A stretch of 64,000 nucleotides of DNA from Streptomyces sp. NBC_00569 (GCF_036345255.1 NZ_CP107783.1:5750001-5814000), one strand, 5' to 3'; counted from the stretch's first letter, positions 24,796 to 33,586 are shown. Notes: generated by a model from the letters alone, not told the origin. Translations and numbers: made by a program.

Positions 24796-26520
24796 ATGGA
24801 GCCGCAACCCGCCGATCCCGCTGTCGGCCTGCTCACCTCACCCGGTGCACCCTTCGCCGTCGTGCGTGGTGAGAGCGGTGGGCTCGAGTACGCGGACGGG
24901 CCGCGGACGCTGCGTGAGTTCGTCGAGACGACCTGGGCCTACGGGGACACGCCCTTCCTGATCGCCGAGAGCGGGCGGCTCACCTACGGAGAGTTCTTCG
25001 CCGAGGCGTCCGCGCTCGCCCGCCGGTTCGTGGACGAGTACGGGCTGCGGCCCGGCGACCGCGCCGTGGTCGCCATGCGTAACCACCCCGAGTGGCAGAC
25101 CGCCTTCTGGGCCGCCCAGTTGGCGGGCCTGGTCGCCGTTCCGCTGAACGCCTGGTGGACCGCCGGCGAGTTCACGTACGCCCTCGACGACTGCGAGCCG
25201 GGCGTGCTCCTCGTCGACGGCGAGCGGCTGGAGCGCGTCCAGCCGTGGCTGGACGGGAGGGAGGGGGAGGGGCGGCGGCCCTGGACCCTTGTCTTCCATC
25301 ACGACGGCGACCTCTCCGGCGACCGCGTCGAGCGGTACGAGGACCTGCCCGCCGCCGATCCCGCGCTCGGGCCGCCCGACGTCGACGTACAGCCCGACGA
25401 CGACGCCACCATCATCTACACCTCCGGGACCACCGGGCGGCCCAAGGGCGCCGTCGCCACGCATCGCGCACATGTCGGCGCCATCGCCAACCCCCGTTAT
25501 TTCGCGGCGCTTTCGGCTCTGCGGCGTGGGCAGATCCCCGGGCAGGGGCCCACGCCGGTCGCGCTGCTCACCTTCCCCTTCTTCCATGTCGCCGCGTTCA
25601 CCGGGTTCTACGCGGCGATGGCGGCGGGCGGCACGCTCGTCCTGCTGCGCAAGTGGGACGCGGCCAAGGCGCTCCAGGCGATCCGGGAGCACGGGATCAC
25701 CAACTACGGCGGTGTGCCCGCGACCGCGCTGCAACTGCTCGAAGCCGCCGAGGCCGCGGGTGACGAGATGCCGACGCTCGCCATGTTCAACACCGGGGGC
25801 GCCGCCGCGCCGCCCGACCTGGTGGCGCGGCTCACCGCCCGGTTCGGGGAGCGCGTGGAGCCCCGTAACGGATACGGGCTCACCGAGACGCTCGGCGGGG
25901 TCACCGCCAACTTCGGTGCGGAGTACCGGGCCCACCCGGAGAGCGTGGGCAGGCCCGCGCCCGCCGTGGAGGTGCGGGTCGCCGGGCCCGGCGGCGAGGC
26001 TGTCGCCGACGGCGAGGTGGGGGAGCTGTGGCTGCGCGGGCAGTCGGTGATCCGCGGCTACTGGCGCGACGAGGCGGCGACGGCCGCGGCGTTCGCGCCG
26101 GGCGGCTGGTTCAGGACCGGGGATCTGGCGACGTTGCGGGACGGGCGGGTCAGCGTGGTCGACCGGATCAAGGACATGGTGATCCGGGGTGGCGAGAACG
26201 TGTACTGCGTGGAGGTGGAGGCCGTCCTGCACGACCATCCGGACGTCCTCGACGCGGCGGTGCTCGGTGTGCCGCACCCCGTGCTCGGCGAGGAGGTCGC
26301 CGCGGTCGTGCAGGTGCGGCCCGGGTCGGAGCTGGATGCCGACGCGGTCAGGGCGCACGTCGCCAAGTCGCTCGCGGCGTTCAAGGTCCCGGCGCACGTG
26401 CTCCTGCGGGACGCCCCGCTCCCGCGCAACGCCACGGGCAAGCTCCTGAAGCGGGAACTGCGCGGGCCGGTGGGGGAGGCCGTCCGCCCGGCGCCGGACA
26501 CCCCGGCCGCCTCCGCCTAG
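24796..26520 (+). CDS. AMP-dependent acyl-CoA synthetase/ligase
   Basis: 574 aa from ATG 24796, with AAGGGG upstream. Full adenylate-forming enzyme: P-loop-like A3 motif IIYTSGTTGRPKG (~205-217), the NGYGLTET motif, GWFRTGDLATLRDGRVSVVD hinge, IRGGENVYCVEVE, and the C-terminal lysine in PRNATGKLLKREL. It activates a carboxylic acid to acyl-AMP and then acyl-CoA. Most similar in layout to medium/long-chain fatty-acid or cyclohexanecarboxylate-type CoA ligases. The GC and codon use are ordinary. Preceded by the 17-bp repeat array and convergent with the metalloprotease gene. Confidence 0.95.
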   Translation: MEPQPADPAVGLLTSPGAPFAVVRGESGGLEYADGPRTLREFVETTWAYGDTPFLIAESGRLTYGEFFAEASALARRFVDEYGLRPGDRAVVAMRNHPEWQTAFWAAQLAGLVAVPLNAWWTAGEFTYALDDCEPGVLLVDGERLERVQPWLDGREGEGRRPWTLVFHHDGDLSGDRVERYEDLPAADPALGPPDVDVQPDDDATIIYTSGTTGRPKGAVATHRAHVGAIANPRYFAALSALRRGQIPGQGPTPVALLTFPFFHVAAFTGFYAAMAAGGTLVLLRKWDAAKALQAIREHGITNYGGVPATALQLLEAAEAAGDEMPTLAMFNTGGAAAPPDLVARLTARFGERVEPRNGYGLTETLGGVTANFGAEYRAHPESVGRPAPAVEVRVAGPGGEAVADGEVGELWLRGQSVIRGYWRDEAATAAAFAPGGWFRTGDLATLRDGRVSVVDRIKDMVIRGGENVYCVEVEAVLHDHPDVLDAAVLGVPHPVLGEEVAAVVQVRPGSELDADAVRAHVAKSLAAFKVPAHVLLRDAPLPRNATGKLLKRELRGPVGEAVRPAPDTPAASA

Positions 26521-26526
26521 GCCAGG

Positions 26527-27864
26527 TCACTTCCGCGTGACCAGCACCCGGTAGTCCCCCTTCGGATCCGCCCCCGCGACCTTGATCTTCACCCCTGTCA
26601 TGGGGTCCTTGAAGGTCTCGCCGGGGGTGAAGGCGGCGTCGGAGAGTTCCGCGTGGACGTTCGGGCTGCGGGTGCAGCCGCCGCTGTCCTTGGTGGAGTC
26701 CTCGACGGTGATCGGGCCGTGGCCGGTGTCGACTCCGGCGTCGACCCGGTAGATGAGGACGCCGGGCCGGCACACGGCCTCGTCGTTGCCCGCGCGCGTG
26801 CGGACCTCGATCGCGTACCCGCTCTTGGCGGTGAGCGGTACGAAGGTGAGCTTCAGGCCGCCGGTGCGGCCGAGCGGGGAGAGGACGTGCTCGCTCGTGC
26901 CGTGCGCCGACGCGCAGCTGATCTGGTCGTCCCCGAGCCAGCCGAGCTTCCACTTGTGCCAGCCGAGGAGGTCGTTGTCGGCCCCCCAGTCCTCGCTCAT
27001 GATGTCCCAGTGGCCGACGGCGCCGCCGCCGTCCTGGGTGTAGAGGTCGGGCAGGCCGAAGGTGTGGCCGTTCTCGTGGGGGAGTACGCGGTAACCGGTC
27101 TCCGCGTACGAGCCGGAGCCGTCGTCCTGGCGGCTGTAGACGAACGACGCGTTGGAGATCGGGACGCCGTCGGCGACCGGCGCGTCGTGGTTGCCGGCGA
27201 ACGTCACGGACAGCACCGTGTCCAGGGCCGAAGGGCCGGCGTTCGGGGTGACCAGGACGTTGACCAGGTCGTAGTCGCGGAAGTCCACGTCCGGGTCGGC
27301 CTTGGCCACGATGTCGTCGATGAGGTCGCGGTAGCCGGGGTCGAAGGGCGCGCCCCGTTCTATCCCGTACGCGGCGAACGTCTTCGGCATGCGCAGCCAG
27401 TGCTTGATCGGCGCTTCCGGGCGGTAGTCGAGCTTCCCGTACGAGGCGGTGCGGAACCAGTCCCGGGTCTGCGGGAAGAACTCGCCGAGGCGGTCGAGCG
27501 CGGTGCCCTGGCCGCGGGCGTCGGGGAAGTCGACCATGAGGTTCAGGGCGTGGACGGTGCCCGTGGAGCGGGCGTAACCCGCTTGTGTGGGCACGCCCTC
27601 CGACATCTGTACGCCCAGTGCGCCCTCGATCATGCAGGGGGTCAGTGCGGCCGGCCGGGACCGGGACGTGGAGCCCGAGCCGGAGGGGGACGGGGACTGT
27701 TCCATGAAGCGGCCCGTACTCGCAGAGGTGGTGACGGCGAGGGCCACGGCGGTGAGCCCCGCGAGCCCCGCGCTGCGCCGGGCCCTGCGTATGCGGTGCC
27801 GCAATGAGATCGCCTCGCCCTCGGTCCCCGGCAGCTCCGGGAGCGGGCTGCGTCCTTCGCTCAC
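26527..27864 (-). CDS. Secreted M6-family metalloprotease
   Basis: 445 aa. The N-terminal region has a membrane/signal segment near residues 33-50 (GLAGLTAVALAVTTSAST) after a charged RHRIRRARR stretch, then a Ser/Pro-rich linker. The catalytic zinc motif is HENGHTFGLPDLY, as in M6 (immune inhibitor A-like) peptidases, followed by GGGAVGHWDIMSED. A C-terminal beta-rich part follows. Predicted to be exported and to degrade protein outside the cell. The start is at 27864, and the divergent TetR gene begins 204 bases away; the palindrome GTGACTCAGGTCAC at 27925-27938 sits in its promoter side. Confidence 0.92.
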   Translation of the reverse strand: MSEGRSPLPELPGTEGEAISLRHRIRRARRSAGLAGLTAVALAVTTSASTGRFMEQSPSPSGSGSTSRSRPAALTPCMIEGALGVQMSEGVPTQAGYARSTGTVHALNLMVDFPDARGQGTALDRLGEFFPQTRDWFRTASYGKLDYRPEAPIKHWLRMPKTFAAYGIERGAPFDPGYRDLIDDIVAKADPDVDFRDYDLVNVLVTPNAGPSALDTVLSVTFAGNHDAPVADGVPISNASFVYSRQDDGSGSYAETGYRVLPHENGHTFGLPDLYTQDGGGAVGHWDIMSEDWGADNDLLGWHKWKLGWLGDDQISCASAHGTSEHVLSPLGRTGGLKLTFVPLTAKSGYAIEVRTRAGNDEAVCRPGVLIYRVDAGVDTGHGPITVEDSTKDSGGCTRSPNVHAELSDAAFTPGETFKDPMTGVKIKVAGADPKGDYRVLVTRK

Positions 27865-27957
27865 CCTGTGACGGGGGGTGCGGGGCCGCTCGCTGGGTGC
27901 GCCGATCGTGGGTTTTTCAAAGGCGTGACTCAGGTCACACGGATGGCGGGAAATAAC

Positions 27958-27974
27958 CGGGGAGGACTTCCCCG
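27958..27974. promoter_or_regulatory. TetR-type operator candidate 1
   Basis: CGGGGA-GGACT-TCCCCG, perfect 6-base arms. It has the same outer sequence as the site at 27998-28014, and the two centres are 40 bases apart, about four helical turns. Lies upstream of the TetR gene. Confidence 0.55.
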
Positions 27975-27997
27975 TTTAGCCCTGTGTCCGCACGAAA

Positions 27998-28014
27998 CGG
28001 GGAGTGACTCCCCG
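27998..28014. promoter_or_regulatory. TetR-type operator candidate 2
   Basis: CGGGGAGT-G-ACTCCCCG, a perfect 17-base palindrome with 8-base arms, 55 bases before the TetR start. Probably the main autoregulatory site. Confidence 0.6.
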
Positions 28015-28068
28015 GAACGGGCGGGCAACGGAGAATGACCGCAACGTCCGCCGGAAGGAGCCAGAATC

Positions 28069-28737
28069 GTGAGCGCCGCAGCCACCACCGCACCCGCGAC
28101 GGGGAAGCGCGTGCCCAAGCCGCGTGCCGACGCCCTGCGCAACCGGGAGCGGATCGTCGCCGCCGCGCGCGAGATGGTCGTCGAGTTCGGGGCCGAGGTG
28201 CCGATGGACGAGATCGCCCGCCGCGCGGGCGTCGGCAACGCCACGGTCTACCGGCACTTCGCGGACCGCGCCGAACTGCTCCGGCACGTGGTCCTCTCCG
28301 TCATGGACAGCGTCACCGAACACGCCGAACGGGCGCTCGCCGTCGCGGACGCCGACCCGGACGCCTCCTTCGGCGCCCTGCGTACGTTCGTGCACGCGGC
28401 CGCCGACGAGAGGATCGGCGCCCTGTGCCCGATGCTCACGGCCGGTTTCGACAAGGACCATCCCGATCTGCTGGCCGCCCGCGACCGGCTCGAGGCCGGC
28501 ACCGAGGGCCTCATGGAGCGGGCCCGCGCGGCCGGTCAGCTGCGCACCGACATCGCCGTCGGGGATCTGATGGTCGCCCTCTCCCAGCTCACCCGGCCGC
28601 TGCCCGGCATCGCCTGCCTGGACATCGACCGCTTCGTCCACCGTCATCTGCAGCTGTTCCTCGACGGTCTGATGGCACCGGCCCGCTCGGAGCTTCCGGG
28701 CACGCCCGCGACCCTGGAGGACCTCCGGCAGGCCTGA
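28069..28737 (+). CDS. TetR/AcrR-family transcriptional regulator
   Basis: 222 aa from GTG 28069 (GGAAGGAG upstream). The N-terminal HTH (residues ~25-70) reads MDEIARRAGVGNATVYRHFA, preceded by NRERIVAAAREMV. The C-terminal ligand-binding domain is helical. It directly precedes the DHA2 transporter gene on the same strand (108-base gap), and two matching palindromes lie in its promoter. The simplest reading is an autoregulated repressor that also controls the transporter, relieved by a transported compound. Confidence 0.94.
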   Translation: MSAAATTAPATGKRVPKPRADALRNRERIVAAAREMVVEFGAEVPMDEIARRAGVGNATVYRHFADRAELLRHVVLSVMDSVTEHAERALAVADADPDASFGALRTFVHAAADERIGALCPMLTAGFDKDHPDLLAARDRLEAGTEGLMERARAAGQLRTDIAVGDLMVALSQLTRPLPGIACLDIDRFVHRHLQLFLDGLMAPARSELPGTPATLEDLRQA

Positions 28738-28825
28738 TCCACCCCGCGCCCCGCCGTCGCCGGCTCGTCGGCGGAGCCCACACGCATCCTCAGCAGCTTC
28801 CGTAACGCCCGATATTTCCGCTTAT

Positions 28826-28834
28826 TTGAGACTT
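28826..28834 (+). promoter_or_regulatory. TTGAGACTT element ahead of the DHA2 transporter
   Basis: TTGAGACTT, 12 bases before the GTG start of the transporter, also occurs inside the palindromic site at 30965-30978 in front of the MarR/dioxygenase pair. This suggests the MarR protein acts at both places. Only one arm is well conserved here. Confidence 0.35.
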
Positions 28835-28845
28835 GGAGTGCCGTA

Positions 28846-30375
28846 GTGGCTACCCCCTTGCCAAAAATAGATCTGCCCAAGGCAGACCCCATGCGCTGGA
28901 AGGCGCTCGTCTTCATCGCACTCGCCCAGCTGATGGTCGTGCTCGACGCGACCATCGTGAACATCGCGCTGCCGTGGGCCCAGCAGGACCTCGGCATCTC
29001 CGACGGCAACAAGCAGTGGGTCATCACGGCCTATGCGCTCGCCTTCGGCGGACTGCTCCTGTTCGGCGGCCGCATCGCCGACCTGTGGGGCCGTAAGCGG
29101 ACCTTCGTCACCGGCCTGCTCGGCTTCGCCTTCGCGTCCGCGCTGGGCGGCGCGGCCCAGGGCGAGGCCATGATGCTCGGCGCCCGCGCCCTCCAGGGCG
29201 TGTTCGGCGCGCTGCTCGCGCCCGCCGCGCTCTCCCTGCTCGCGGTGATGTTCACCGACGCCAAGGAGCGCGCCAAGGCGTTCGGCATCTACGGCGCGAT
29301 CGCCGGTGGCGGTGGCGCCGTCGGTCTGATCCTCGGCGGCTTCCTCACCGAGTACCTGGACTGGCGCTGGACGTTCTTCGTGAACATCCCGTTCGCGATC
29401 ATCGCGGCCGCGGGTGCCTACTTCGTCATCCGTGAGCCGGCCGGTTCCCGTAACCGCTCGTCGCTCGACATCCCGGGCGTCGTCCTGTCGACCCTCGGTC
29501 TGGTCTCCCTGGTGTACGGCTTCACGCGCGCCGAGTCCAACGGCTGGTCTGACGCCGTGACGGTCGGCATGTTCGTGGGCTCCGCCGTGCTGCTGCTCGC
29601 GTTCGTCCTCACCGAGTCCAAGGTCCGCTCGCCGCTCCTGCCGCTGCGCGTCCTGCTCGACCGCAACCGCGGCGGCGTCTACATGTCGCTCGGTCTCGCC
29701 GTCATCTCGATGTTCGGCCTGTTCCTCTTCCTGACGTACTACCTCCAGGTCGTGCGCGGCTTCTCGCCGGTGACCACGGGCTTCGCGTTCCTGCCGATGA
29801 TCGTCGGCATGATCACGGGCTCCACGCAGATCGGCGCCCGGCTGATGACCCGGGTCCGCCCGCGGCTGCTCATGGGCCCCGGCTTCCTGGTCGCCGCGCT
29901 CGGCATGCTGATCCTGACGCAGCTGGAGATCGACTCCTCGTACCCGTTCCTGATCCTGCCGGCGCAGCTGCTGCTCGGCCTCGGCATGGGTACGGCGTTC
30001 ATGCCCGCCATGTCCCTGGCCACGCACGGTGTCGAGCCGCGTGACGCCGGTGTCGCCTCCGCGATGGTCAACACCTCGCAGCAGGTCGGCGGCGCGATCG
30101 GCACGGCCCTGCTGAACACGATCGCCGCGTCGGCGACCACCGCCTACGTCGCCGCGCACGCGGCCGGCGCCACTGACCCCGAGCTGCTCCAGGCGCAGGC
30201 CATGGTGAACGGCTACACCCACGCCATCTGGTGGGCCGTCGGCATCCTGGCGGCGGCGGCGACGATCGCCCTCACCCTCATCAACACGGGTGTCCCGGGC
30301 AGCGCCGCCCCGAAGGCCACCGGTTCCACGGAGGGCGCGCAGGACGAGGTGCAGATCCCGGTGATCGCGCACTGA
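28846..30375 (+). CDS. MFS drug-efflux transporter (DHA2, EmrB/QacA type)
   Basis: 509 aa from GTG 28846 with TGGAG upstream. About 14 membrane helices; the first reads ALVFIALAQLMVVLDATIVN with the DHA2 signature LDATIVNIALP. Motif A is GGRIADLWGRKR, and motif C-like Gly/Pro-rich segments lie in helix 5. Proton-driven export of hydrophobic drugs or natural products is expected. It sits between a TetR gene upstream and a convergent MarR gene downstream, so it may answer to both. Confidence 0.95.
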   Translation: MATPLPKIDLPKADPMRWKALVFIALAQLMVVLDATIVNIALPWAQQDLGISDGNKQWVITAYALAFGGLLLFGGRIADLWGRKRTFVTGLLGFAFASALGGAAQGEAMMLGARALQGVFGALLAPAALSLLAVMFTDAKERAKAFGIYGAIAGGGGAVGLILGGFLTEYLDWRWTFFVNIPFAIIAAAGAYFVIREPAGSRNRSSLDIPGVVLSTLGLVSLVYGFTRAESNGWSDAVTVGMFVGSAVLLLAFVLTESKVRSPLLPLRVLLDRNRGGVYMSLGLAVISMFGLFLFLTYYLQVVRGFSPVTTGFAFLPMIVGMITGSTQIGARLMTRVRPRLLMGPGFLVAALGMLILTQLEIDSSYPFLILPAQLLLGLGMGTAFMPAMSLATHGVEPRDAGVASAMVNTSQQVGGAIGTALLNTIAASATTAYVAAHAAGATDPELLQAQAMVNGYTHAIWWAVGILAAAATIALTLINTGVPGSAAPKATGSTEGAQDEVQIPVIAH

Positions 30376-30396
30376 CCCCGTAGAAGACGCGGGGCA

Positions 30397-30909
30397 CTAC
30401 CGGAGCCAGGGGAGATCCGCCCCTGCCTCCTTCGGCTGGAGTCCCTCGGCGACGATCCTCATGATCTCGCCGAGGGACTTCTGCTGTTCCGGGGAGAGCC
30501 GGTCGAAGAGCGCCTGCCGGACGGCGGTGACATGACCGGGCGCCGTCCGCGTCAGGACCTCGTACCCCTCGTCCGTGAGGCACGCCAGCTGGCCGCGCTT
30601 GTCGGAGGGGCAGTCCTCGCGGCGCACCCAGCCGTTCTTCTCCAGGCGCGCGACGGCGTGCGAGAGGCGGGAGCGGGTGATCTTCGCGTTCATGGCCAGC
30701 TCCGTCATGCGCAGACGCCGGCGCGGCGCCTCGGAGAGCTGGACGAGCAGCCCGTAGTAGATGTGAGGCATCCCCGCGTCCCGCTGGAGTTGGCGGTCGA
30801 GGTGGTCCTCCAGCAGCGTGGTCGCATGGAGATACGCCTGCCAGGTGCGCTGTTCCTCGTCCGAGAGCCAGCGAGGGGCTTGGGTGGGTGCCGTCGTCAT
30901 GGGTTCCAC
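30397..30909 (-). CDS. MarR-family transcriptional regulator
   Basis: 170 aa from GTG 30909, chosen because AAGGAGG (30918-30924) is 8 bases away; the ATG at 30900 is 17 bases away. Winged helix core: LRMTELAMNAKITRSRLSHA followed by VARLEKNGWVRREDCPSDKR (wing). Dimerisation helices flank it. It is divergent from the DODA-type dioxygenase gene and convergent with the efflux gene. Sites with TTGAGACTT near both genes make it a candidate repressor of dioxygenase and transporter in response to a phenolic or oxidative ligand. Confidence 0.93.
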   Translation of the reverse strand: MEPMTTAPTQAPRWLSDEEQRTWQAYLHATTLLEDHLDRQLQRDAGMPHIYYGLLVQLSEAPRRRLRMTELAMNAKITRSRLSHAVARLEKNGWVRREDCPSDKRGQLACLTDEGYEVLTRTAPGHVTAVRQALFDRLSPEQQKSLGEIMRIVAEGLQPKEAGADLPWLR

Positions 30910-30964
30910 TGTACGTACCTCCTTCTTGAAGATTAAACAACCCGGAGCTATCCTGGAGCCATAG

Positions 30965-30978
30965 CTTGAGACTTCAAG
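30965..30978. promoter_or_regulatory. MarR operator candidate between divergent genes
   Basis: CTTGA-GACT-TCAAG, 5-base arms, in the 102-base gap between the MarR and dioxygenase starts. A further half-site CTTGAAG lies at 30925-30931 next to the MarR ribosome site. The TTGAGACTT core is shared with 28826-28834. Confidence 0.5.
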
Positions 30979-31011
30979 TAATCCAGGGTCACGTCCTCCA
31001 GGAGTGTCGCC

Positions 31012-31779
31012 ATGCGTATGCCCGCCCTCTATCTCAGCCACGGCGCGCCGCCGCTCGCCGACGACGACCTGTGGACCGGCCAGCTCGCCGCGTGGTCGGC
31101 CGAACTGCCGCGCCCCAGGGCGATCCTGATGGTCTCCGCGCACTGGGAGGAGGCCCCGCTCGCCCTCGGCGCCACCGAGACCGTGCCGCTCGTGTACGAC
31201 TTCTGGGGCTTCCCCGAGCACTACTACCAGGTGCGGTACGACGCCCCCGGCGCCCCCCAACTGGCCGATTCCGTACGGAAGCTGCTGCGCGGGCCCGGCA
31301 CCCCGGTCCAGGACATCCCGGACCGCGGCCTCGACCACGGCGCGTACGTCCCGCTCGTCGAGATGTACCCCGGAGCCGACATCCCGGTCCTGCAGATCTC
31401 CATGCCGACGCTCGACCCGCAGAAGCTGATGGACATCGGGCGCAAGCTCGCGCCGCTGCGTGACGAGGGGGTCCTGATCGTCGGCTCGGGCTTCTTCACG
31501 CACAACCTCGCCGCGCTGCGACAGGGCGGGATCCCGGCCTGGTCGGCGGAGTTCGACGACTGGGGGCACCGTGCCCTGGAGAGCGGCGACGTGGACGGTC
31601 TGCTCGACTTCACCCACAAGTCCCCGGCGGGTGCGCTCGCGCACCCTCGGACCGAACACTTCGCGCCGCTGTTCGTGGCGATGGGTGCGGCGGACCGGGC
31701 CGGTGAGCTGGACGCGCAGCGGAGCGTCATCGACGGGTTCTGGATGGGGCTGGCGAAGCGGTCGGTGCAGTTCGGTTAG
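31012..31779 (+). CDS. DODA-type extradiol aromatic ring-opening dioxygenase (LigB superfamily)
   Basis: 255 aa. Class III extradiol dioxygenase of the 4,5-DOPA dioxygenase type. Conserved histidines are all visible: His10 (LYLSHGAPP), His44 (VSAHWE), His109 (LDHGAY), His164 (FFTHN) and His216 (RTEHFAPL). They bind non-haem Fe/Zn and act on a catechol ring. Length is normal. The start ATG at 31012 follows CAGGAGTG. Divergent from the MarR gene with an operator-like palindrome between, so induction by an aromatic compound is likely. Confidence 0.94.
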   Translation: MRMPALYLSHGAPPLADDDLWTGQLAAWSAELPRPRAILMVSAHWEEAPLALGATETVPLVYDFWGFPEHYYQVRYDAPGAPQLADSVRKLLRGPGTPVQDIPDRGLDHGAYVPLVEMYPGADIPVLQISMPTLDPQKLMDIGRKLAPLRDEGVLIVGSGFFTHNLAALRQGGIPAWSAEFDDWGHRALESGDVDGLLDFTHKSPAGALAHPRTEHFAPLFVAMGAADRAGELDAQRSVIDGFWMGLAKRSVQFG

Positions 31780-31857
31780 CGAGTGGTCGGGTGCGGGGCG
31801 GCGGAGGCCGGGGCCGCCGGCCGTAGCCGCACGGGCAGGCGCACCCGCCCGCGCCGC

Positions 31858-32382
31858 TCAGCGCCCGCTCAGCGGCTTCTCGTACCAGGCCACGTCCCAG
31901 TAGCGGTCGAACTTGCGGCCGACCTCGCGATACGTGCCGACATAGGTGAAGCCGAAGCGGGTGTGCAGGCGGACCGAGGCGTCGTTCGGCTGGGTGATGC
32001 CCGCGTACGCGCGGTGGACGTCCTCGCCCGCGAGTGCCTCGAAGAGCGCCTTGTAGAGCAGGGTGCCGATGCCGCGGCCGCCCGCGTCGGGCGCGCAGTA
32101 GACGCTGACCTCCACCGAGGTGTCGTACGCCGCCTTCGCGCGGAAGGGGCCCGAGGTCGCGTAGCCGAGGATGCGGCCGGAATCGCGCTCCTGGGCAACC
32201 AGCAGCAGGTGCCGGCCGTCTTCAAGGTGGGAGAGCAGCCACGGACGGCGCTCCTGCGGGGTGAAGACGGTCGTGTCAAAGGTGATCGGCGTCTCACGCA
32301 CATAGTGGTTGTAGAGGTCGGTGAGAGCGTCGAGATCCGCTTCGCCGCCCGGCCTGACCAGCACTTCTGTGGACTCCGTCAC
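31858..32382 (-). CDS. GNAT acetyltransferase, phosphinothricin/methionine sulfoximine N-acetyltransferase type
   Basis: 174 aa from GTG 32382 with GGGGAGG 8 bases upstream. Features: LYNHYVRETPITFDT (typical of the Pat/Bar group), ATSGPFRAKAAYDTSVEVSV, acetyl-CoA loop GGRGIGTLLYKALFEAL, and a C-terminal GFTYVGTYREVGRKFDRYWD. These enzymes acetylate phosphinothricin, methionine sulfoximine or related amino acids; many are housekeeping detoxifiers. Divergent from hrdD. Confidence 0.92.
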   Translation of the reverse strand: MTESTEVLVRPGGEADLDALTDLYNHYVRETPITFDTTVFTPQERRPWLLSHLEDGRHLLLVAQERDSGRILGYATSGPFRAKAAYDTSVEVSVYCAPDAGGRGIGTLLYKALFEALAGEDVHRAYAGITQPNDASVRLHTRFGFTYVGTYREVGRKFDRYWDVAWYEKPLSGR

Positions 32383-32455
32383 GCTGTGGACCTCCCCGTG
32401 TCCGGTCGGTGGTGGCACAGGGTACTGCATGATCACGAAAATCGATGGTCCGGTT

Positions 32456-32482
32456 GGGAATTCTGTCCGGATTCCAGTCGTT
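32456..32482 (+). promoter_or_regulatory. SigR-type promoter of hrdD
   Basis: GGGAAT (32456-32461), an 18-base spacer, then GTT (32480-32482). This matches the GGGAAT-N18-GTT consensus of the SigR thiol-oxidative-stress sigma factor in Streptomyces. hrdD is an established SigR target in S. coelicolor, so expression under disulfide stress is expected. It lies about 100 bases before the start codon. Confidence 0.8.
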
Positions 32483-32584
32483 GTTTCCATCGGATGCAGG
32501 GCACCCGGGAGGGTGTGCCGGGCACCACAGGACCACAGGACCTGTCCACCGCAGGCCCCCGCCCACCATCGCAAGGGAGCACGC

Positions 32585-33586
32585 ATGGCAACCCGTGCCG
32601 TCGCCCGTCGTAAGTCCGCCGCCGGCGAGACCGACGGCGCACGCAGTGTTCGCGCCGTAGGCGGCGAGATCGCCGACCGCGACCTGGTCGGCATGTACCT
32701 CGACGAGATCGCGCGTACACCGCTGCTGGACGCCGCCAAGGAAGTCGAACTTTCCCAGACCATCGAGGCGGGCGTGTACGCCCGGCAGATCCTCGACGGC
32801 GAGGCGGAGAGCGAAGCCGCGGGCAAGGCGTCCCGCGAGGAGCTCGAAGCGCTCGTCGCCGCGAGTGAGCGGGCCAAGGACGTCTTCATCAAGTCCAATC
32901 TGCGCCTGGTCGTGGCCGTCGCGCGCCGTTACCCGAGGAGCGGTCTCCCGCTCCTCGACCTCATCCAGGAGGGGAACGCGGGCCTGGTGCGCGCGGTCGA
33001 GAAGTTCGACTACCGCAAGGGCTTCAAGTTCTCCACATACGCGACGTGGTGGATCCGGCAGGCCATCACGCGCTCGATAGCCGACCAGTCGCGCACGATC
33101 CGGCTCCCCGTCCACCTGGTGGAGGAACTGGGCCGCATCCGGCGCGTACAGCGCGAGTTCAACCGGAAGAACGGGCGGGATCCCGAGCCCGAGGAGATCG
33201 CCGCCGAGCTCGAATCCAAGCCCGAGCGCGTCGTCGACGTCCTGGACTGGGCCCGCGACCCGGTCTCGCTGAACATGCCGGTGGACGACGAGGGCGAGAC
33301 CCAGTTCGGCGACCTCCTGGAGGACACGTCCGCCGTGTCGCCCGAGCAGTCCGTCCTCACGCTGCTGCGCAGCGAGGAGCTGGACGACCTCATCGGACGC
33401 CTCGACCAGCGCACGGCGTCCATCATCAAGATGCGGTACGGGATCGACGACGGCCGTGAGCGCACGCTCACGGAGGTCGGCAAGGAGCACGGGCTGACCC
33501 GCGAGCGGATCCGGCAGATCGAGAAGCACGCCCTTCTCGAGCTGAAGAAGCTGGCGCGGGACACCGGGTTCGATGCCGCCGCGTGA
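32585..33586 (+). CDS. hrdD: RNA polymerase sigma factor HrdD (principal-like, group 2)
   Basis: 333 aa beginning MATRAVARRKSAAGE, very like known Streptomyces HrdD. Region 1.2 (IADRDLVGMYLDEIARTPLL), 2.1-2.4 (RLVVAVARRYPRSGLPLLDL … FKFSTYATWWIRQAITR), region 3 and region 4 with HTH (ERTLTEVGKEHGLTRERIRQ). The core is conserved with HrdB, but the long N-terminal extension of HrdB is absent. HrdD is dispensable and overlaps in specificity with HrdB. The frame is open upstream to 32321, but the ATG at 32585 with AAGGGAG fits the family start. A SigR-type promoter lies upstream. Confidence 0.97.
   Translation: MATRAVARRKSAAGETDGARSVRAVGGEIADRDLVGMYLDEIARTPLLDAAKEVELSQTIEAGVYARQILDGEAESEAAGKASREELEALVAASERAKDVFIKSNLRLVVAVARRYPRSGLPLLDLIQEGNAGLVRAVEKFDYRKGFKFSTYATWWIRQAITRSIADQSRTIRLPVHLVEELGRIRRVQREFNRKNGRDPEPEEIAAELESKPERVVDVLDWARDPVSLNMPVDDEGETQFGDLLEDTSAVSPEQSVLTLLRSEELDDLIGRLDQRTASIIKMRYGIDDGRERTLTEVGKEHGLTRERIRQIEKHALLELKKLARDTGFDAAA

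Noticed and set aside
24526..24961. Short plus-strand frames between tRNA-Arg and the acyl-CoA synthetase
   Set aside because: They translate the 17-bp repeats and are not protein-like.
30909..31659. Upstream extension of the MarR frame to 31659
   Set aside because: It runs opposite the well supported dioxygenase gene; the AAGGAGG near 30918 sets the start.
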